From Paenibacillus bovis (GTDB taxonomy: Bacteria; Bacillota; Bacilli; Bacillales; Bacillaceae_C), in assembly GCA_007679095.1 (NCBI GenBank), contig VEFU01000025.1, positions 1 through 47,594 on the forward strand: a stretch of 47,594 bases of DNA, written 5' to 3'. Below, piece by piece: positions 7,594 to 16,257 of the stretch. The notes under the pieces are model-generated. The model ran no database searches, was not told the origin of the DNA, and worked only from the letters and a program-made list of their open reading frames with translations. A program made the translations under genes and the position numbers. Position 1 is the first letter of the stretch. Every line of letters starts with the position of its first letter.

Positions 7594-7625
7594 AAAAGAC
7601 CGAATCCAATTTGATTTGGTCTTTA
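7594..7625 (-). terminator. Terminator of the 171-aa membrane protein gene
   Basis: Stem AAAGACC / GGTCTTT with a 17-base loop at the end of the gene; the right arm overlaps the stop codon. The minus strand ends in TTTTTTTG, a good terminator tail. Confidence 0.7.
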
Positions 7626-8138
7626 TCTCATCCGCGTTGTAAAGTGTAACCATTTATGTCTTAACATAGATAGATGACGGTCCTTCATGTTTTCATACCA
7701 ATATTGGATTCCATATAATAAGTATGCTTTATAGTGAATGTAGAAGAAGAACTGTAATGTATTTAAATTATTAAGACGAATAATCTTCATTGCTTTTAAG
7801 ATTTTCATGATTACAGTGGCAAAAATGCCATCAAAGATTGCATTTAGTAAAATAAATTTTTTAAAATTGCCGTACGATATTTTTAATAACCACATAGTGA
7901 CTGGCATATAAGGACCTATACTGAACGGTAATTCATTGAGTAGAAATGAATTACTTTTACCGTAAAACGTCCACCATTTTCGTTTCTTTCCGTACATATG
8001 ACTTAGAATTTCAAACACAATAATAAATATGCCAGTGAAGGAAAAGCGTTTAAAGCTTCTTTTTCCTATAAATAATACCGAAAGCCACGGAAAGATAATC
8101 AGTACCATGTTAAAAATAAACTTTTTATTTAGCTTCAA
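7623..8138 (-). CDS. Unrecognised multi-pass membrane protein
   Basis: A 171-residue basic, aromatic-rich protein that starts at TTG, five bases after AGGGAG. It has at least three hydrophobic stretches, near 10-24 (FNMVLIIFPWLSVLF), 33-47 (FTGIFIIVFEILSHM) and 72-110 (FSIGPYMPVTMWLL and FILLNAIFDGIFATVIM), and a Lys/Arg/Tyr-rich C-terminus (about 140-171). I do not recognise the family. It is alone on its transcript, between the LysM protein gene upstream and the 68-aa membrane gene downstream, and ends in a hairpin terminator. Confidence 0.65.
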   Translation of the reverse strand: MKLNKKFIFNMVLIIFPWLSVLFIGKRSFKRFSFTGIFIIVFEILSHMYGKKRKWWTFYGKSNSFLLNELPFSIGPYMPVTMWLLKISYGNFKKFILLNAIFDGIFATVIMKILKAMKIIRLNNLNTLQFFFYIHYKAYLLYGIQYWYENMKDRHLSMLRHKWLHFTTRMR

Positions 8139-8219
8139 CTATTCTCCCTACCCTCTGTCATTTTCTTCTAGTTAAATTAACCCAAAAGTGAAAATGTATA
8201 CGGGATAGAGAGGTAATAA

Positions 8220-8948
8220 TTATCTTTGTAAATCTGGATAAAGTTTAATCATGGCATCTGAAATCATATCGGCCATTTCTCTGGCCTGTTTTTCAATTTC
8301 ATCATAAATGGCAATATCTTTTTCATAATCCTTATTGATCATGGAGATTGCTTCATCCTTCGTCAACCTTAAATGCGTGTAGAACATGTCTCTCACTTCA
8401 TTTTCCTCGAGGTATGGGTTCACACTGTTCAAGAATACAGCAATTTCATCTGCGTTTTGATACCATTTTCTTTCTGCTGTTTCCGCAGCTTGTGCATCTC
8501 CAGCAATAGCAGCTTTTACAAGATCCGCCGCAATGAGAAGGTGTTCCTTAATTAAAGTAGCATACGTATCTGCAGCAACATCACCATAAATCGGGCGGAA
8601 CATATCCCCCATATCTGTCGCATTTTTCAAGAGTCGAGCAAGAATGAATTCGATGTCAGGAAGATTAAACGTTAAACTAATAATTGCCATTCTCGTCCAA
8701 GCTACATGTTCTTCCCACAAACTGCGTTCATTCCTCATTAACTCTACTTCTCTTGGCGAGATACAATCCTTTTGTCTGTTTAATGTTGGAATAAATATCT
8801 CCTGGCCAACAAAAAGATAATACGGATTCACAAATGGATTCGCTGCATAAAGCTCCTCAGCGGTTAAATCAAATTGATGTGCTAATCCCCAAAAGCTATC
8901 CCCTGGCTGCACGCTATACCTTACTCCCTCATGATAATTTCTGTACAT
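8220..8948 (-). CDS. LysM-domain protein with a helical C-terminal domain
   Basis: A 242-residue protein. Residues 9-54 form one LysM module (VRYSVQPGDSFWGLAHQF through VGQEIFIP), a peptidoglycan or chitin binder. There is no signal peptide, so it probably acts in the mother cell or on the spore surface rather than by Sec export. Residues 70-242 are helical (RNERSLWEEHVAWTRMAIIS and following), a domain frequent in Bacillus and sometimes mislabelled acetylglutamate kinase; nothing here supports that activity. It starts with ATG behind AGGGGGA and stands alone. Function unknown; a spore or envelope role is inference. Confidence 0.8.
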   Translation of the reverse strand: MYRNYHEGVRYSVQPGDSFWGLAHQFDLTAEELYAANPFVNPYYLFVGQEIFIPTLNRQKDCISPREVELMRNERSLWEEHVAWTRMAIISLTFNLPDIEFILARLLKNATDMGDMFRPIYGDVAADTYATLIKEHLLIAADLVKAAIAGDAQAAETAERKWYQNADEIAVFLNSVNPYLEENEVRDMFYTHLRLTKDEAISMINKDYEKDIAIYDEIEKQAREMADMISDAMIKLYPDLQR

Positions 8949-9105
8949 GGCATATCCCCCTAGATGTAATAAAACTATTACGCCATATCATTGTATTCGT
9001 CTAGGCATATGTAGTGAAAAACAATTAGCATGAGGCACTTATCTGTCTCTTACTCCCGGAATATGCTATGATTCTAGTATTATATTAGTAAAGGAAGTTA
9101 TACGA

Positions 9106-9777
9106 TTGATGAATGTCCCTGTCCTTTTTGAGGACAATCATTTATTATTTGTGGAAAAACCGGTGAATGTTCCGGTTCAAGAAGATAGTTCACGAGATAT
9201 GGATTTACTTACTTTTTTAAAGGAAGATATAAAGATTCGCTACAATAAACCAGGGAATGTGTACCTTGGACTTTTACACCGATTGGATCGACCTGTTGGA
9301 GGCGTGATGGTTTTTGCGAAAACATCAAAAGCGGCATCCCGGCTATCGGATGCGTTTCGCACTCATTCCGTTACGAGAAAATATCTGGCCGTTGTCCGAG
9401 GGAAGCTGCCAAAGAAACAGGATGTTCTAGTCGATTATTTAGTAAAAGATGCGAAGAAGAATATGGTGTACTCTGTAAAGTCGAGTCATAAACAAGCGAA
9501 AAAAGCTATATTAGAATATAAAGTGATTCATTGTAAGGGAGATTTAAGTTTACTTTCTGTTCAATTGCATACAGGAAGACCCCACCAAATTCGTGTCCAG
9601 CTTGCCTCACGTGGCACCCCACTATTCGGCGATCAAAAGTATGGAAAAGCTGTTAATCAGCCTGGCCAACAAATCGCACTTTGGTCCCATTCCCTTACAT
9701 TAATCCATCCAACAAAAAAAGAAGAAATACACGTCACGTCCCCGACACCAAATGAGTATCCGTGGAATATTTGGTAG
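9106..9777 (+). CDS. RluA-family RNA pseudouridine synthase
   Basis: A 223-residue enzyme that isomerises uridine to pseudouridine in rRNA or tRNA. The catalytic motif HRLDRPVGG (58-66) holds Asp61, and the family's RKYLAVVRG (about 93-101) and LHTGRPHQIRVQLA (about 157-170) blocks are present. There is no N-terminal S4 domain, so it belongs to the short RluA/C/D-like forms found in Bacillales. The start is uncertain between TTG at 9106, which has the better 8-base distance from AAGGAAG, and ATG at 9109. It is a single gene ending at a strong terminator, convergent with the sulfurylase-like gene. Confidence 0.9.
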   Translation: MMNVPVLFEDNHLLFVEKPVNVPVQEDSSRDMDLLTFLKEDIKIRYNKPGNVYLGLLHRLDRPVGGVMVFAKTSKAASRLSDAFRTHSVTRKYLAVVRGKLPKKQDVLVDYLVKDAKKNMVYSVKSSHKQAKKAILEYKVIHCKGDLSLLSVQLHTGRPHQIRVQLASRGTPLFGDQKYGKAVNQPGQQIALWSHSLTLIHPTKKEEIHVTSPTPNEYPWNIW

Positions 9778-9831
9778 AAAGCCTCTAATATGATTAGACT
9801 TACTATTCGTAAATACATGATTCAGGAACTA

Positions 9832-9862
9832 AAAAACGCTTGGATTTTTTCCAAGCGTTTTT
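9832..9862. terminator. Strong bidirectional terminator
   Basis: A 12-bp perfect stem (AAAAACGCTTGG / CCAAGCGTTTTT) with a 7-base loop lies between the convergent pseudouridine synthase and sulfurylase-like genes, with U-rich tails in both directions. Confidence 0.85.
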
Positions 9863-9901
9863 ATTATTAAAGGTAATACACCTTGAGAAAGCCCTTACAA
9901 A

Positions 9902-11626
9902 TTACTCCTCGTCACTGCCACGATAGCGTTGATATGGGAGTGCATTCCATACGCGATATTGTAGCTCTTCTGCGCGCAATGGCGATGGAATGTCCGCAAT
10001 GATTTTTTTCGCTACTTCTAATTCAAGTTCAGCTTCTTCTTTATTTTGATACATAAATTCATCCGATGCTTGTTTCGGTGCGTTTTTCACTTTTTCTTCT
10101 AAATTTTCCACAACCATTTCTTGTTGCCTCTTAATCGACTCACGAGCATCGGCAACCCAATCTGGTTGAGTGGACCGCAATGTATCTGTTAAATAACTAA
10201 ATTCCGCATAAATATCCCGGTAAATCCGGTCTGCATTGGACCTAACGTCATTGATTGCTGCCTCTAAGTCTTCGATTGTGAGTTCTTCAACTGCAAGTGG
10301 TTGATTTCGTTTCGTTCCGCCGATTCTAGATGTATGTAAGTAATAAGGGAAGATACTCTTAATTGTTTTTCCAACTGGTGCAATTGCTTGATTATTGATA
10401 TCGACACCCTTCGGTTGAACCCCTTGCATCGCAATGCGCGCTGATTCTGGGCGAACAATTTCTTTCGGAGGTAACACACCATAGCGCAATAATTCCCGAA
10501 TTCCTGTACCAGAAATATTAATTTTATAGCGATCCTCATGAGGACATGTTTGCACGGTTCCTAAGCTGTCACAACGAGTACAGTAAAATACTTCATGGAA
10601 CAAGCGTATATCAATTCCTAATTCTTCTTTTGTATATTCATCAAAAATCGTATGACTTGCATATTTATCGTAATAATCACCAACACCTGCATGGTCACGA
10701 CCGATCAATGCATGTGTACAGCCATAATTTTTCATAATTAAGGCATGAAGAACTGCCTCACGGGGTCCTGCAAAAATATATGTAACCCGAAGTGGCGCCA
10801 GAATCGTTCTTTCTTTCGGATAATACGTATCTAGTACACTACGATAAGACAGCATCCGAAATTCATGTCTTGTGTATTCGCGTTTTGCAAGCTCCACTAG
10901 TGGTTGAACAAATAAACCATCCAGCTCTTCTAACGCATTGCGATGAATATATTCATGTCCGCGGTGCAATGGATTCGCTCCTGTAATGAATCCACCTACA
11001 GAACGAAACTTTTTATCTTCATAAAATAGTTTCCAAGTGTCCTTCGGTTCCATTCTTAAACTTTCAAATGGTCCCCAATGGACGCGGCGCAGTAGTTGAA
11101 TAGGCCCGCCTAATGCTGTATCTCCCATTCTACGATAAATGGCATCGACTCCAGGATGGTTACGGTCATTCGTTCCAAACAGATTTTTTGCGCGGAACTC
11201 CCTGTCATAATAAAAAATGTCGTCCAATTTTAATATCGCCACAGGTTCACGAGTTTCATCCGCAAGTGCTACTTCATCCCCTACCGATAACGATTGGATG
11301 ACTTGCTTATTTCTATCTCCTATTGGCGCAAAGCTAAGTGGAACTGGCCACACTAACCCATTTTTCAGACGACCGGTTGTGAGAACTGACTTATAATCCT
11401 CCTCGACCATAAAGCCTTCATTCGGAGATAATACGCCCGTTGCTATCATTTCAAGCGTAATTACCGCCTCCAAATCGACCATGATCATCGGTAACTGCTT
11501 CGCTCTTTCCATTGCTTCATCACGTTCTGCACCCGTTAGCACGCGATTCACTAACTTCCCACCATGTGGCTGCTGTGGGTAAGTATTTATTTTCTCTACA
11601 CTCACCATTTTCGCATCTTGACTCAT
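9902..11626 (-). CDS. sat: ATP-sulfurylase-family protein with altered motif and long C-terminal extension
   Basis: 574 residues, against about 380-390 for usual bacterial Sat. ATG at 11626 is 7 bases after AAGGAGG. The N-terminal PUA-like and catalytic domains are clear: NPLHRGHEYIHRNALEELDG (218-237), YYPKERTILAPLR, AGPREAVLHAL (286-296), and GRDHAGVGDYY (309-319). A zinc-type Cys set occurs at C349, C352, C361 with H363. However, the substrate motif normally read QTRN before P-x-H is TGAN here (215-218), so the conserved Gln and Arg are missing. About 170 residues after 400 form a helical, Glu/Arg-rich extension without an APS-kinase P-loop. No cysC, cysH or reductase gene adjoins. The family is sure; ATP sulfurylase activity is not. 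Confidence 0.82.
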   Translation of the reverse strand: MSQDAKMVSVEKINTYPQQPHGGKLVNRVLTGAERDEAMERAKQLPMIMVDLEAVITLEMIATGVLSPNEGFMVEEDYKSVLTTGRLKNGLVWPVPLSFAPIGDRNKQVIQSLSVGDEVALADETREPVAILKLDDIFYYDREFRAKNLFGTNDRNHPGVDAIYRRMGDTALGGPIQLLRRVHWGPFESLRMEPKDTWKLFYEDKKFRSVGGFITGANPLHRGHEYIHRNALEELDGLFVQPLVELAKREYTRHEFRMLSYRSVLDTYYPKERTILAPLRVTYIFAGPREAVLHALIMKNYGCTHALIGRDHAGVGDYYDKYASHTIFDEYTKEELGIDIRLFHEVFYCTRCDSLGTVQTCPHEDRYKINISGTGIRELLRYGVLPPKEIVRPESARIAMQGVQPKGVDINNQAIAPVGKTIKSIFPYYLHTSRIGGTKRNQPLAVEELTIEDLEAAINDVRSNADRIYRDIYAEFSYLTDTLRSTQPDWVADARESIKRQQEMVVENLEEKVKNAPKQASDEFMYQNKEEAELELEVAKKIIADIPSPLRAEELQYRVWNALPYQRYRGSDEE

Positions 11627-11736
11627 CAAATCTCCTCCTTTCTATTTCTATTCGCTTGATTCCCCATATTTCCTTCTATTTTTTTATAGGAAAGAAGTAA
11701 GTTTTTGTTTTTGGGGATTTTTTGATTCGAAAAATG

Positions 11737-11775
11737 AAAAGGTCTGTCGCATCTATTTGGATGGACAGACCTTTT
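11737..11775. terminator. Terminator of the degraded tetR-like gene
   Basis: A 12-bp perfect stem (AAAAGGTCTGTC / GACAGACCTTTT) with a 15-base loop lies just after the stop of the TetR remnant; A and T runs flank it on both sides. Confidence 0.8.
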
Positions 11776-11781
11776 CGGTGC

Positions 11782-12069
11782 TTACGAAAAATCAAATATA
11801 TATGGCAATGCTTCTTTAATATAATCTTCGGGTGTAATGGTTTGGCTATTTCTTCTCCATTCGACGGATGCACCATACAGACCCCAACTTAACATGACAG
11901 CCGTAACTTTTAGCGCATCATCTTCTTGTACACTATGCTCATTTAATAAAAGTTGATAAAAGATAATTTCCAATTGGTCGCGAATAATTCTTGCAATCGT
12001 GTCCTCATAGCCGCGATGACAACGATTCGATAAGGATAGTTGAAACGTCGTAATTGCTTCGAAAATATT
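11782..12069 (-). pseudogene. C-terminal remnant of a TetR-family regulator
   Basis: The open frame between an upstream stop (12070-12072) and its own stop (11782) encodes about 95 residues that look like the ligand domain of Bacillus TetR regulators: FEAITTFQLSLSNRCHRGYE, then IIRDQLEIIFYQLLL, VTAVMLSWGLYGASVEWRR, TPEDYIKEALPYIF. The N-terminal HTH half is absent and there is no start codon with a ribosome site. A TTG at 11973 could open a 63-residue stub but is unlikely to be used. The homology ends exactly where an unrelated fragment on the other strand starts, which suggests a deletion joined two genes. Confidence 0.75.
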
Positions 12070-12288
12070 TCAGCACTGAAGCAAGTGAGGGATAAAGAGG
12101 AGTTAAAAGCAAACAAGCTACCGGCACTTTCTGAATTACTTGCGAAAGAAAAATTACTGTTCGCAAAAGAAATAGAAGTAATGTATGACCTTGAGAAAGC
12201 GGAACTTGATGGATTTGTTGCAGAGCAATTGCCAGCGGGTACATTTGAAGAAAATGAATTGCTTGGGGAGAAGTATTTTGTGAGGTAA
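12070..12288 (+). pseudogene. 3' fragment of an unidentified gene
   Basis: A reading frame of about 72 codons (ALKQVRDKEELKANKLPALS, then LLAKEKLLFAKEIEVMYD and ENELLGEKYFVR) ends in TAA and is followed at the usual distance by a T-tailed terminator. Composition is that of a real helical, charged C-terminus. Its 5' part would run antisense through the TetR remnant, where no homologous start exists, so this is a truncated gene end. I do not recognise the protein. Confidence 0.5.
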
Positions 12289-12315
12289 GTGATAATTTAG
12301 TGAATATGATGTTAG

Positions 12316-12343
12316 GGCTGTCCGATGGTGGGCAGCCTTTTTT
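12316..12343 (+). terminator. Terminator of the 3' fragment
   Basis: Stem GGCTG / CAGCC (12316-12320 / 12333-12337), extended by partial pairing, followed by six T residues. It is the natural end of the gene whose 3' fragment lies just upstream. Confidence 0.7.
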
Positions 12344-12362
12344 CTATGTGGTTGTGTGATGT

Positions 12363-13047
12363 TGCGTTACCGCTTCATCCATTATTCTCGGGAGGCGGGC
12401 ACGATGAACGGCTTTGCGTGACCGCTTCTTCCTTTATTCTCGTGAGGTGGTAACGATGGAGGCTGATGCGTTACCTCTTCATCCATTTTTCTCGGGAGGC
12501 GGGCACGATGAACGACCTTGCGTGACCGCTTCTGCCTTTTTTCTCGTGAGATGGTAATGATGGATCCTGCTGCGTTACCGCTTCATCCAATTTTCTTGTG
12601 AGGTGGGCACGATGAACGGCTTTGCGTGACCGCTTCTTCCTTTATTCTCGTGAGGTGGTAACGATGGAGGCTGATGCGTTACCGCTTCATCCATTATTCT
12701 CGGGAGGCGGGCACGATGAACGACCTTGCGTGACCGCTTCTGCCTTTTTTCTCGTGAGATGGTAATGATGGATCCTGCTGCGTTACCGCTTCATCCAATT
12801 TTCTCGTGAGGCGGGCACGATGAACGGTCCTGCGTTACCTCCTTCTCCTTTTCCCTTCCGAGCTGGGCACGATGAAGCCTGTTGCGTTACCACTCCATCC
12901 AGTTTTCTCGTGAGGTGGTAACGTTAGACGTTGCTGCGTTTGCTGCGTGACCTCCTTCTCCTTTTCCCTATCGAGGTGGGCACGATGAACGCTCCTGAGT
13001 GACCACTTCAGACTTTAATCTCGCGAGCCGGGCACGATAACTCCGCA
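12363..13047. repeat. Tandem array of 52-bp units (array A)
   Basis: Thirteen units with an exact 52-bp step start at 12363, 12415, 12467 and so on; one 9-base insertion occurs near 12935. A unit begins TGCGTKACCGCTTC and ends with a TCTCGNGAGG...GGGCACGATGAACG or GGTAACGATGG tail. Units 2 and 6 are identical, as are 4 and 8, giving a 208-bp higher order. At each boundary a 7-base arm ending one unit faces an arm 13 bases later: GGTAACG with CGTTACC, or GGGCACG with CGTGACC. A decayed unit may run on to about 13100. No protein-coding content; the rest of 12289-13181 holds only terminators. Confidence 0.9.
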
Positions 13048-13146
13048 GCACAACCGCCTCCTCCCTCCTCTTCTCTTCCAAAGTGGGGAAGAGGGAAACT
13101 TCTTCGCAAGCAATCTCTCCACCCTTCCACCTCAGCAACAAAAATA

Positions 13147-13174
13147 AGAGGCAGCTTATTTAAAAGCTGCCTCT
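13147..13174 (-). terminator. Terminator of the UvrA-like pseudogene
   Basis: An 11-bp perfect stem (AGAGGCAGCTT / AAGCTGCCTCT) with a 6-base loop just downstream of the stop; minus-strand tail TTATTTTTG. Confidence 0.8.
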
Positions 13175-13181
13175 CCTTTTT

Positions 13182-15422
13182 CTATAGATATTTCGCTGTA
13201 ATGGATCTTTCACATTCTAGTATTCCAACTGGTTGGCCTTCGTATAGGATTTCACCGCCGCCGGTTCCGCCATCGGGACCTAGGTCAATAATCCAGTCGC
13301 TTCTGCGAATGACGTCTAAGTTGTGCTCAATGACGATAACCGTGTTTCCTTTTTTCACTAGTTTATTAATGATATCTAGGATGTTGGATACATCGGACAT
13401 ATGTAGTCCTGTTGTTGGTTCGTCGAGTATATAGATATTGCCTTTTTTATTGAGTTCTTTTGCTAGTTTCAGTCGTTGGCATTCTCCACCAGATAGTGTG
13501 TTTAATGGTTGTCCTAAAGACAAGTAGCCGAGACCAACTGTTTCTAGGCTTTTTAGTTTTCTAAGAATGTCTTTTGCTTCGAAAAATTCTAGCGCTTCCG
13601 TTACGGACATATCCATGACATCCACGATGTTTTTTCCTCTATACAGGTATTGCAGTACTTCCTGTTTATAGCGATTTCCGTTACATTCCGTACACTCAAC
13701 TTCAACGGCTTCCATGAAAGATAGGTTCAATTGGATTGATCCTGTTCCACCACATGCTTCACAACCACCAATAGAGTTATAGCTAAATAAGCCACTTTTC
13801 ACACCATTTTCATCTGAAAAGACTTTGCGAATAGCATTCATGATATCCGAAAAAGTTGCTGGGTTCGAACGGACATTAACATGAACAGCACTTTGGTCAA
13901 TTCGGATTGCGTCTGGATAATCTTTTGCAAACACTTGATTAACGAGTGTACTTTTACCTGATCCAGCCACACCTGTCACTACCGTAAATACTCCTACAGG
14001 CACACGTAAGCTTACATTTTTCAAATTGTGGAGACTGCTTTTTCTACTTTCTAGAAAATCAGATACCGCTCTAGGTTGATCATTTATTTCTGCTTTTCGA
14101 TTTAAATAGTTTCCAGTGATTGTGTCTGATGTTAATAAACTTTCATAGCTACCGGTGTACATGATGTTCCCGCCAGCACCACCAGCTTGTGGTCCAACAT
14201 CGACGATATGATCGGCAATTTGAATGACATCTGGATCATGTTCTACTACTAACACTGTATTGCCTCGATCACGTAGCTTCACTAACAATTCATTTAGGCG
14301 ATACACATCACGGGGATGAAGACCTGTGCTTGGTTCGTCAAAAATATATAAAAGCCCGGTCAAATTGCTAGATAAGTATTTCACCATTTTTACCCGTTGT
14401 GATTCTCCACCAGAAAGCGAAGAAGTTTCTCGTGTCAACGTCATATAACTTAATCCAATATCACAAAGGTTTTGTAGTCGTTCCATAATACCATCGACAA
14501 TTGGCTTTGCATTTTTGTCCGCAATTTCAGGTAGAACTTTTATCAATTCATCCAATTGCATAGATGTGAGGTCATAAATAGAATAGCCGTTGATTTTAGA
14601 AAAAAGTACTTTTTCATTAAAACGAGCACCTTCACATGTAGGACAGGTTTTAACTGTCGTAAAATTTTTGAACTTCTGCTCTGCTTGTTTGGACTTTTCT
14701 CGATCATTTTTCACATTAACGCGCATGAATTTTACAGCTATTCCTTCATAAGTAGAGTTAAATTCTTCTCCCTTATATGTCACCGTTACTTTTTCGGGAT
14801 CAGCATAAAGTAGTTTATCTCACTCTTCTTCTGAGTAGTCTTTTAGTTTTTTATCATTATCGAAGAATCCAGTTTCCGCATATGCTTTCCATTGCCATGT
14901 TCCTGGTGCAAAGCCTGGCAATAAAATTGCGCCTTAGTTTAATGACTTGTCCATATCAAAGGCTGTTTCTGTATTGAGTGCAATATTACTGCCTATTCCT
15001 TCACATGTCGGGCACATGCCAATAGGATCATTAAAAGAATAAGCATTCGCGTATCCAATTTGTGGTTCTGCAAATCTTGAAAATAGTATTCTAAATAGAG
15101 GATTTATGTCAGTAGCGGTTCCGAGGGTGGATCTAGCATTTCCTCCAAGGCGTTTCTGGTCCACGACAATGGCTGTTGATAGATTATGTATTTCATCTAC
15201 TTCCGGTCTACCATATTTCGGCAAAAACTGACGCGCAAAGCTACTAAATGTTTCATTTAATTGGCGCCCAGCCTCTTGCGCAATCGTATCAAACACAATA
15301 GAAGATTTTCCTGATCCCGATACACCTGTAAAAATAGTAATCTTTCCCTTTGGAATTCGAAGATCAACATTTTTCAAGTTATTCTCACGAGCATTGCGAA
15401 TCTCAATAAAGTCCTGCTTCAA
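13182..15422 (-). pseudogene. UvrA-like (UvrA2-type) ABC ATPase with two in-frame stops
   Basis: One continuous frame of 747 codons starts with TTG behind AAGGAGAGG and is broken only by TAA at 14934-14936 and TGA at 14820-14822. Between and around the stops the protein stays conserved (LLPGFAPGTWQWKAYAETG, SEEE-stop-DKLLYADPEKV), where the TGA most simply replaces a Trp codon. It has both UvrA ATPase modules: Walker A GVSGSGKSS and GVAGSGKST, signatures SLSGGESQR and TLSGGECQR, Walker B FDEPSTGLHPRD and LDEPTTGLHMSD, and Cys pairs CPTCEG, CEACGG, CTECNG. At about 746 residues it is the short UvrA2-like form linked to drug or DNA-damage tolerance, not housekeeping UvrA. It could be translated as 162- and 533-residue parts, but loss of function is likelier. 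Confidence 0.85.
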
Positions 15423-15470
15423 CTACATCCTCTCCTTCGTACTAAATATAATGCCTATCTATATTAGCAA

Positions 15471-15523
15471 AAGAAAGCAGCCCCTACAATCATAAAAAGG
15501 AATTTCATGAGGACTGCTTTCTT
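15471..15523 (-). terminator. Probable terminator of the cupin gene
   Basis: Arms AAGAAAGCAG (15471-15480) and CTGCTTTCTT (15514-15523) are perfectly complementary with a 33-base loop; the minus strand continues TTTTGCTAATAT. The long loop lowers confidence. Confidence 0.5.
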
Positions 15524-15534
15524 AAGATAGTTTT

Positions 15535-16077
15535 TTATTGATGATGGTGATGTTGCATGGCATCTCGTTTCGTTCTATGAACTGTACCAAATGGGTGCTC
15601 TGGTGGAGCATAAATCGAATATAGCTTCAATGGCTTTCTACCAGTATTCACAACGTTATGCCATTTCCCTGCTGGAACCATGATGGCATCGTCTTCCCCT
15701 ACTCTTCTTTCAAAATCGAGATGATCACGTGAATCCCCCATCATTACTATACCTTGGCCGTCTTCGATGCGGAGGAATTGATCGACATGAGGATGCACTT
15801 CTAAACCGATATCAGCGCCAACACCTATACTCATTAGCGTTACTTGCAAGTGATTCCCCGTCCAAATTGCAGTACGAAATGTTTTGTTTTTCTTTGTTGC
15901 ATCTTCAATATTAACTACATAAGGCTGTTTCCCATGATCTCGCAAAACCCGATTCATCTCTAAGTATGGGTATTGCTGATAAGGTTGATACATTTCTTGC
16001 GGAAATTGCCCATACATTGGTTGGACATACATTGGTCTAGTCAAATAATAAGGATGCACATACGGTACATTATACAT
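15535..16077 (-). CDS. Cupin-domain protein with Tyr/Pro-rich N-terminus
   Basis: 180 residues from the ATG at 16077, which has AAAGGGG 10 bases upstream; an ATG ten codons less three further out (16101) and a TTG at 16107 are alternatives with poorer sites. Residues 1-42 are Tyr/Pro/Gln/Met-rich (MYNVPYVHPYYLTRPMYVQP), recalling spore-surface proteins. The cupin domain covers about 55-165, with metal ligands in LEVHPHVDQFLRIEDGQG and GKWHNVVNTG. It ends in a His-rich tail (MQHHHHQ). Similar cupins are found in Bacillus species, and a spore-coat link is inference from composition. Single gene. Confidence 0.82.
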   Translation of the reverse strand: MYNVPYVHPYYLTRPMYVQPMYGQFPQEMYQPYQQYPYLEMNRVLRDHGKQPYVVNIEDATKKNKTFRTAIWTGNHLQVTLMSIGVGADIGLEVHPHVDQFLRIEDGQGIVMMGDSRDHLDFERRVGEDDAIMVPAGKWHNVVNTGRKPLKLYSIYAPPEHPFGTVHRTKRDAMQHHHHQ

Positions 16078-16257
16078 AGATCCACTACCCCTTTTTTTCA
16101 TAATCAAGGTATTCTATGCATATTTCCTAAGAAATGTTTTTCAATTATACATTTGAATTCTAAATTTGTGGCTGATGCTGTGAAAGTTGGTGCAAAATTC
16201 AGATATCTACTGTACAATAACATTATGGGGCAAATGCAAGTCTTGAAAGGAGAATTG

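Noticed and set aside
9902-11626. Sat fused to APS kinase
   Set aside because: The C-terminal extension lacks the GxxGxGKS P-loop of CysC and looks helical and charged.
11630-11736. SAM/T-box-type riboswitch before the sulfurylase-like gene
   Set aside because: The region is short, T-rich on this strand and shows no S-box or T-box core.
12005-12244. Minus-strand 79-codon frame
   Set aside because: It is antisense to the 3' fragment and in a different frame from the TetR remnant, with no start site or family resemblance.
12363-13047. CRISPR array from evenly spaced repeats
   Set aside because: Whole 52-bp units repeat with small changes; there are no unique spacers and no cas genes. The same holds for 24009-24476 and 47171-47594.
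14820-14936. Programmed stop-codon read-through or selenocysteine in the UvrA-like gene
   Set aside because: Two different stops, no SECIS-like hairpin right after the TGA, and the TGA replaces a probable Trp; ordinary nonsense mutation is simpler.
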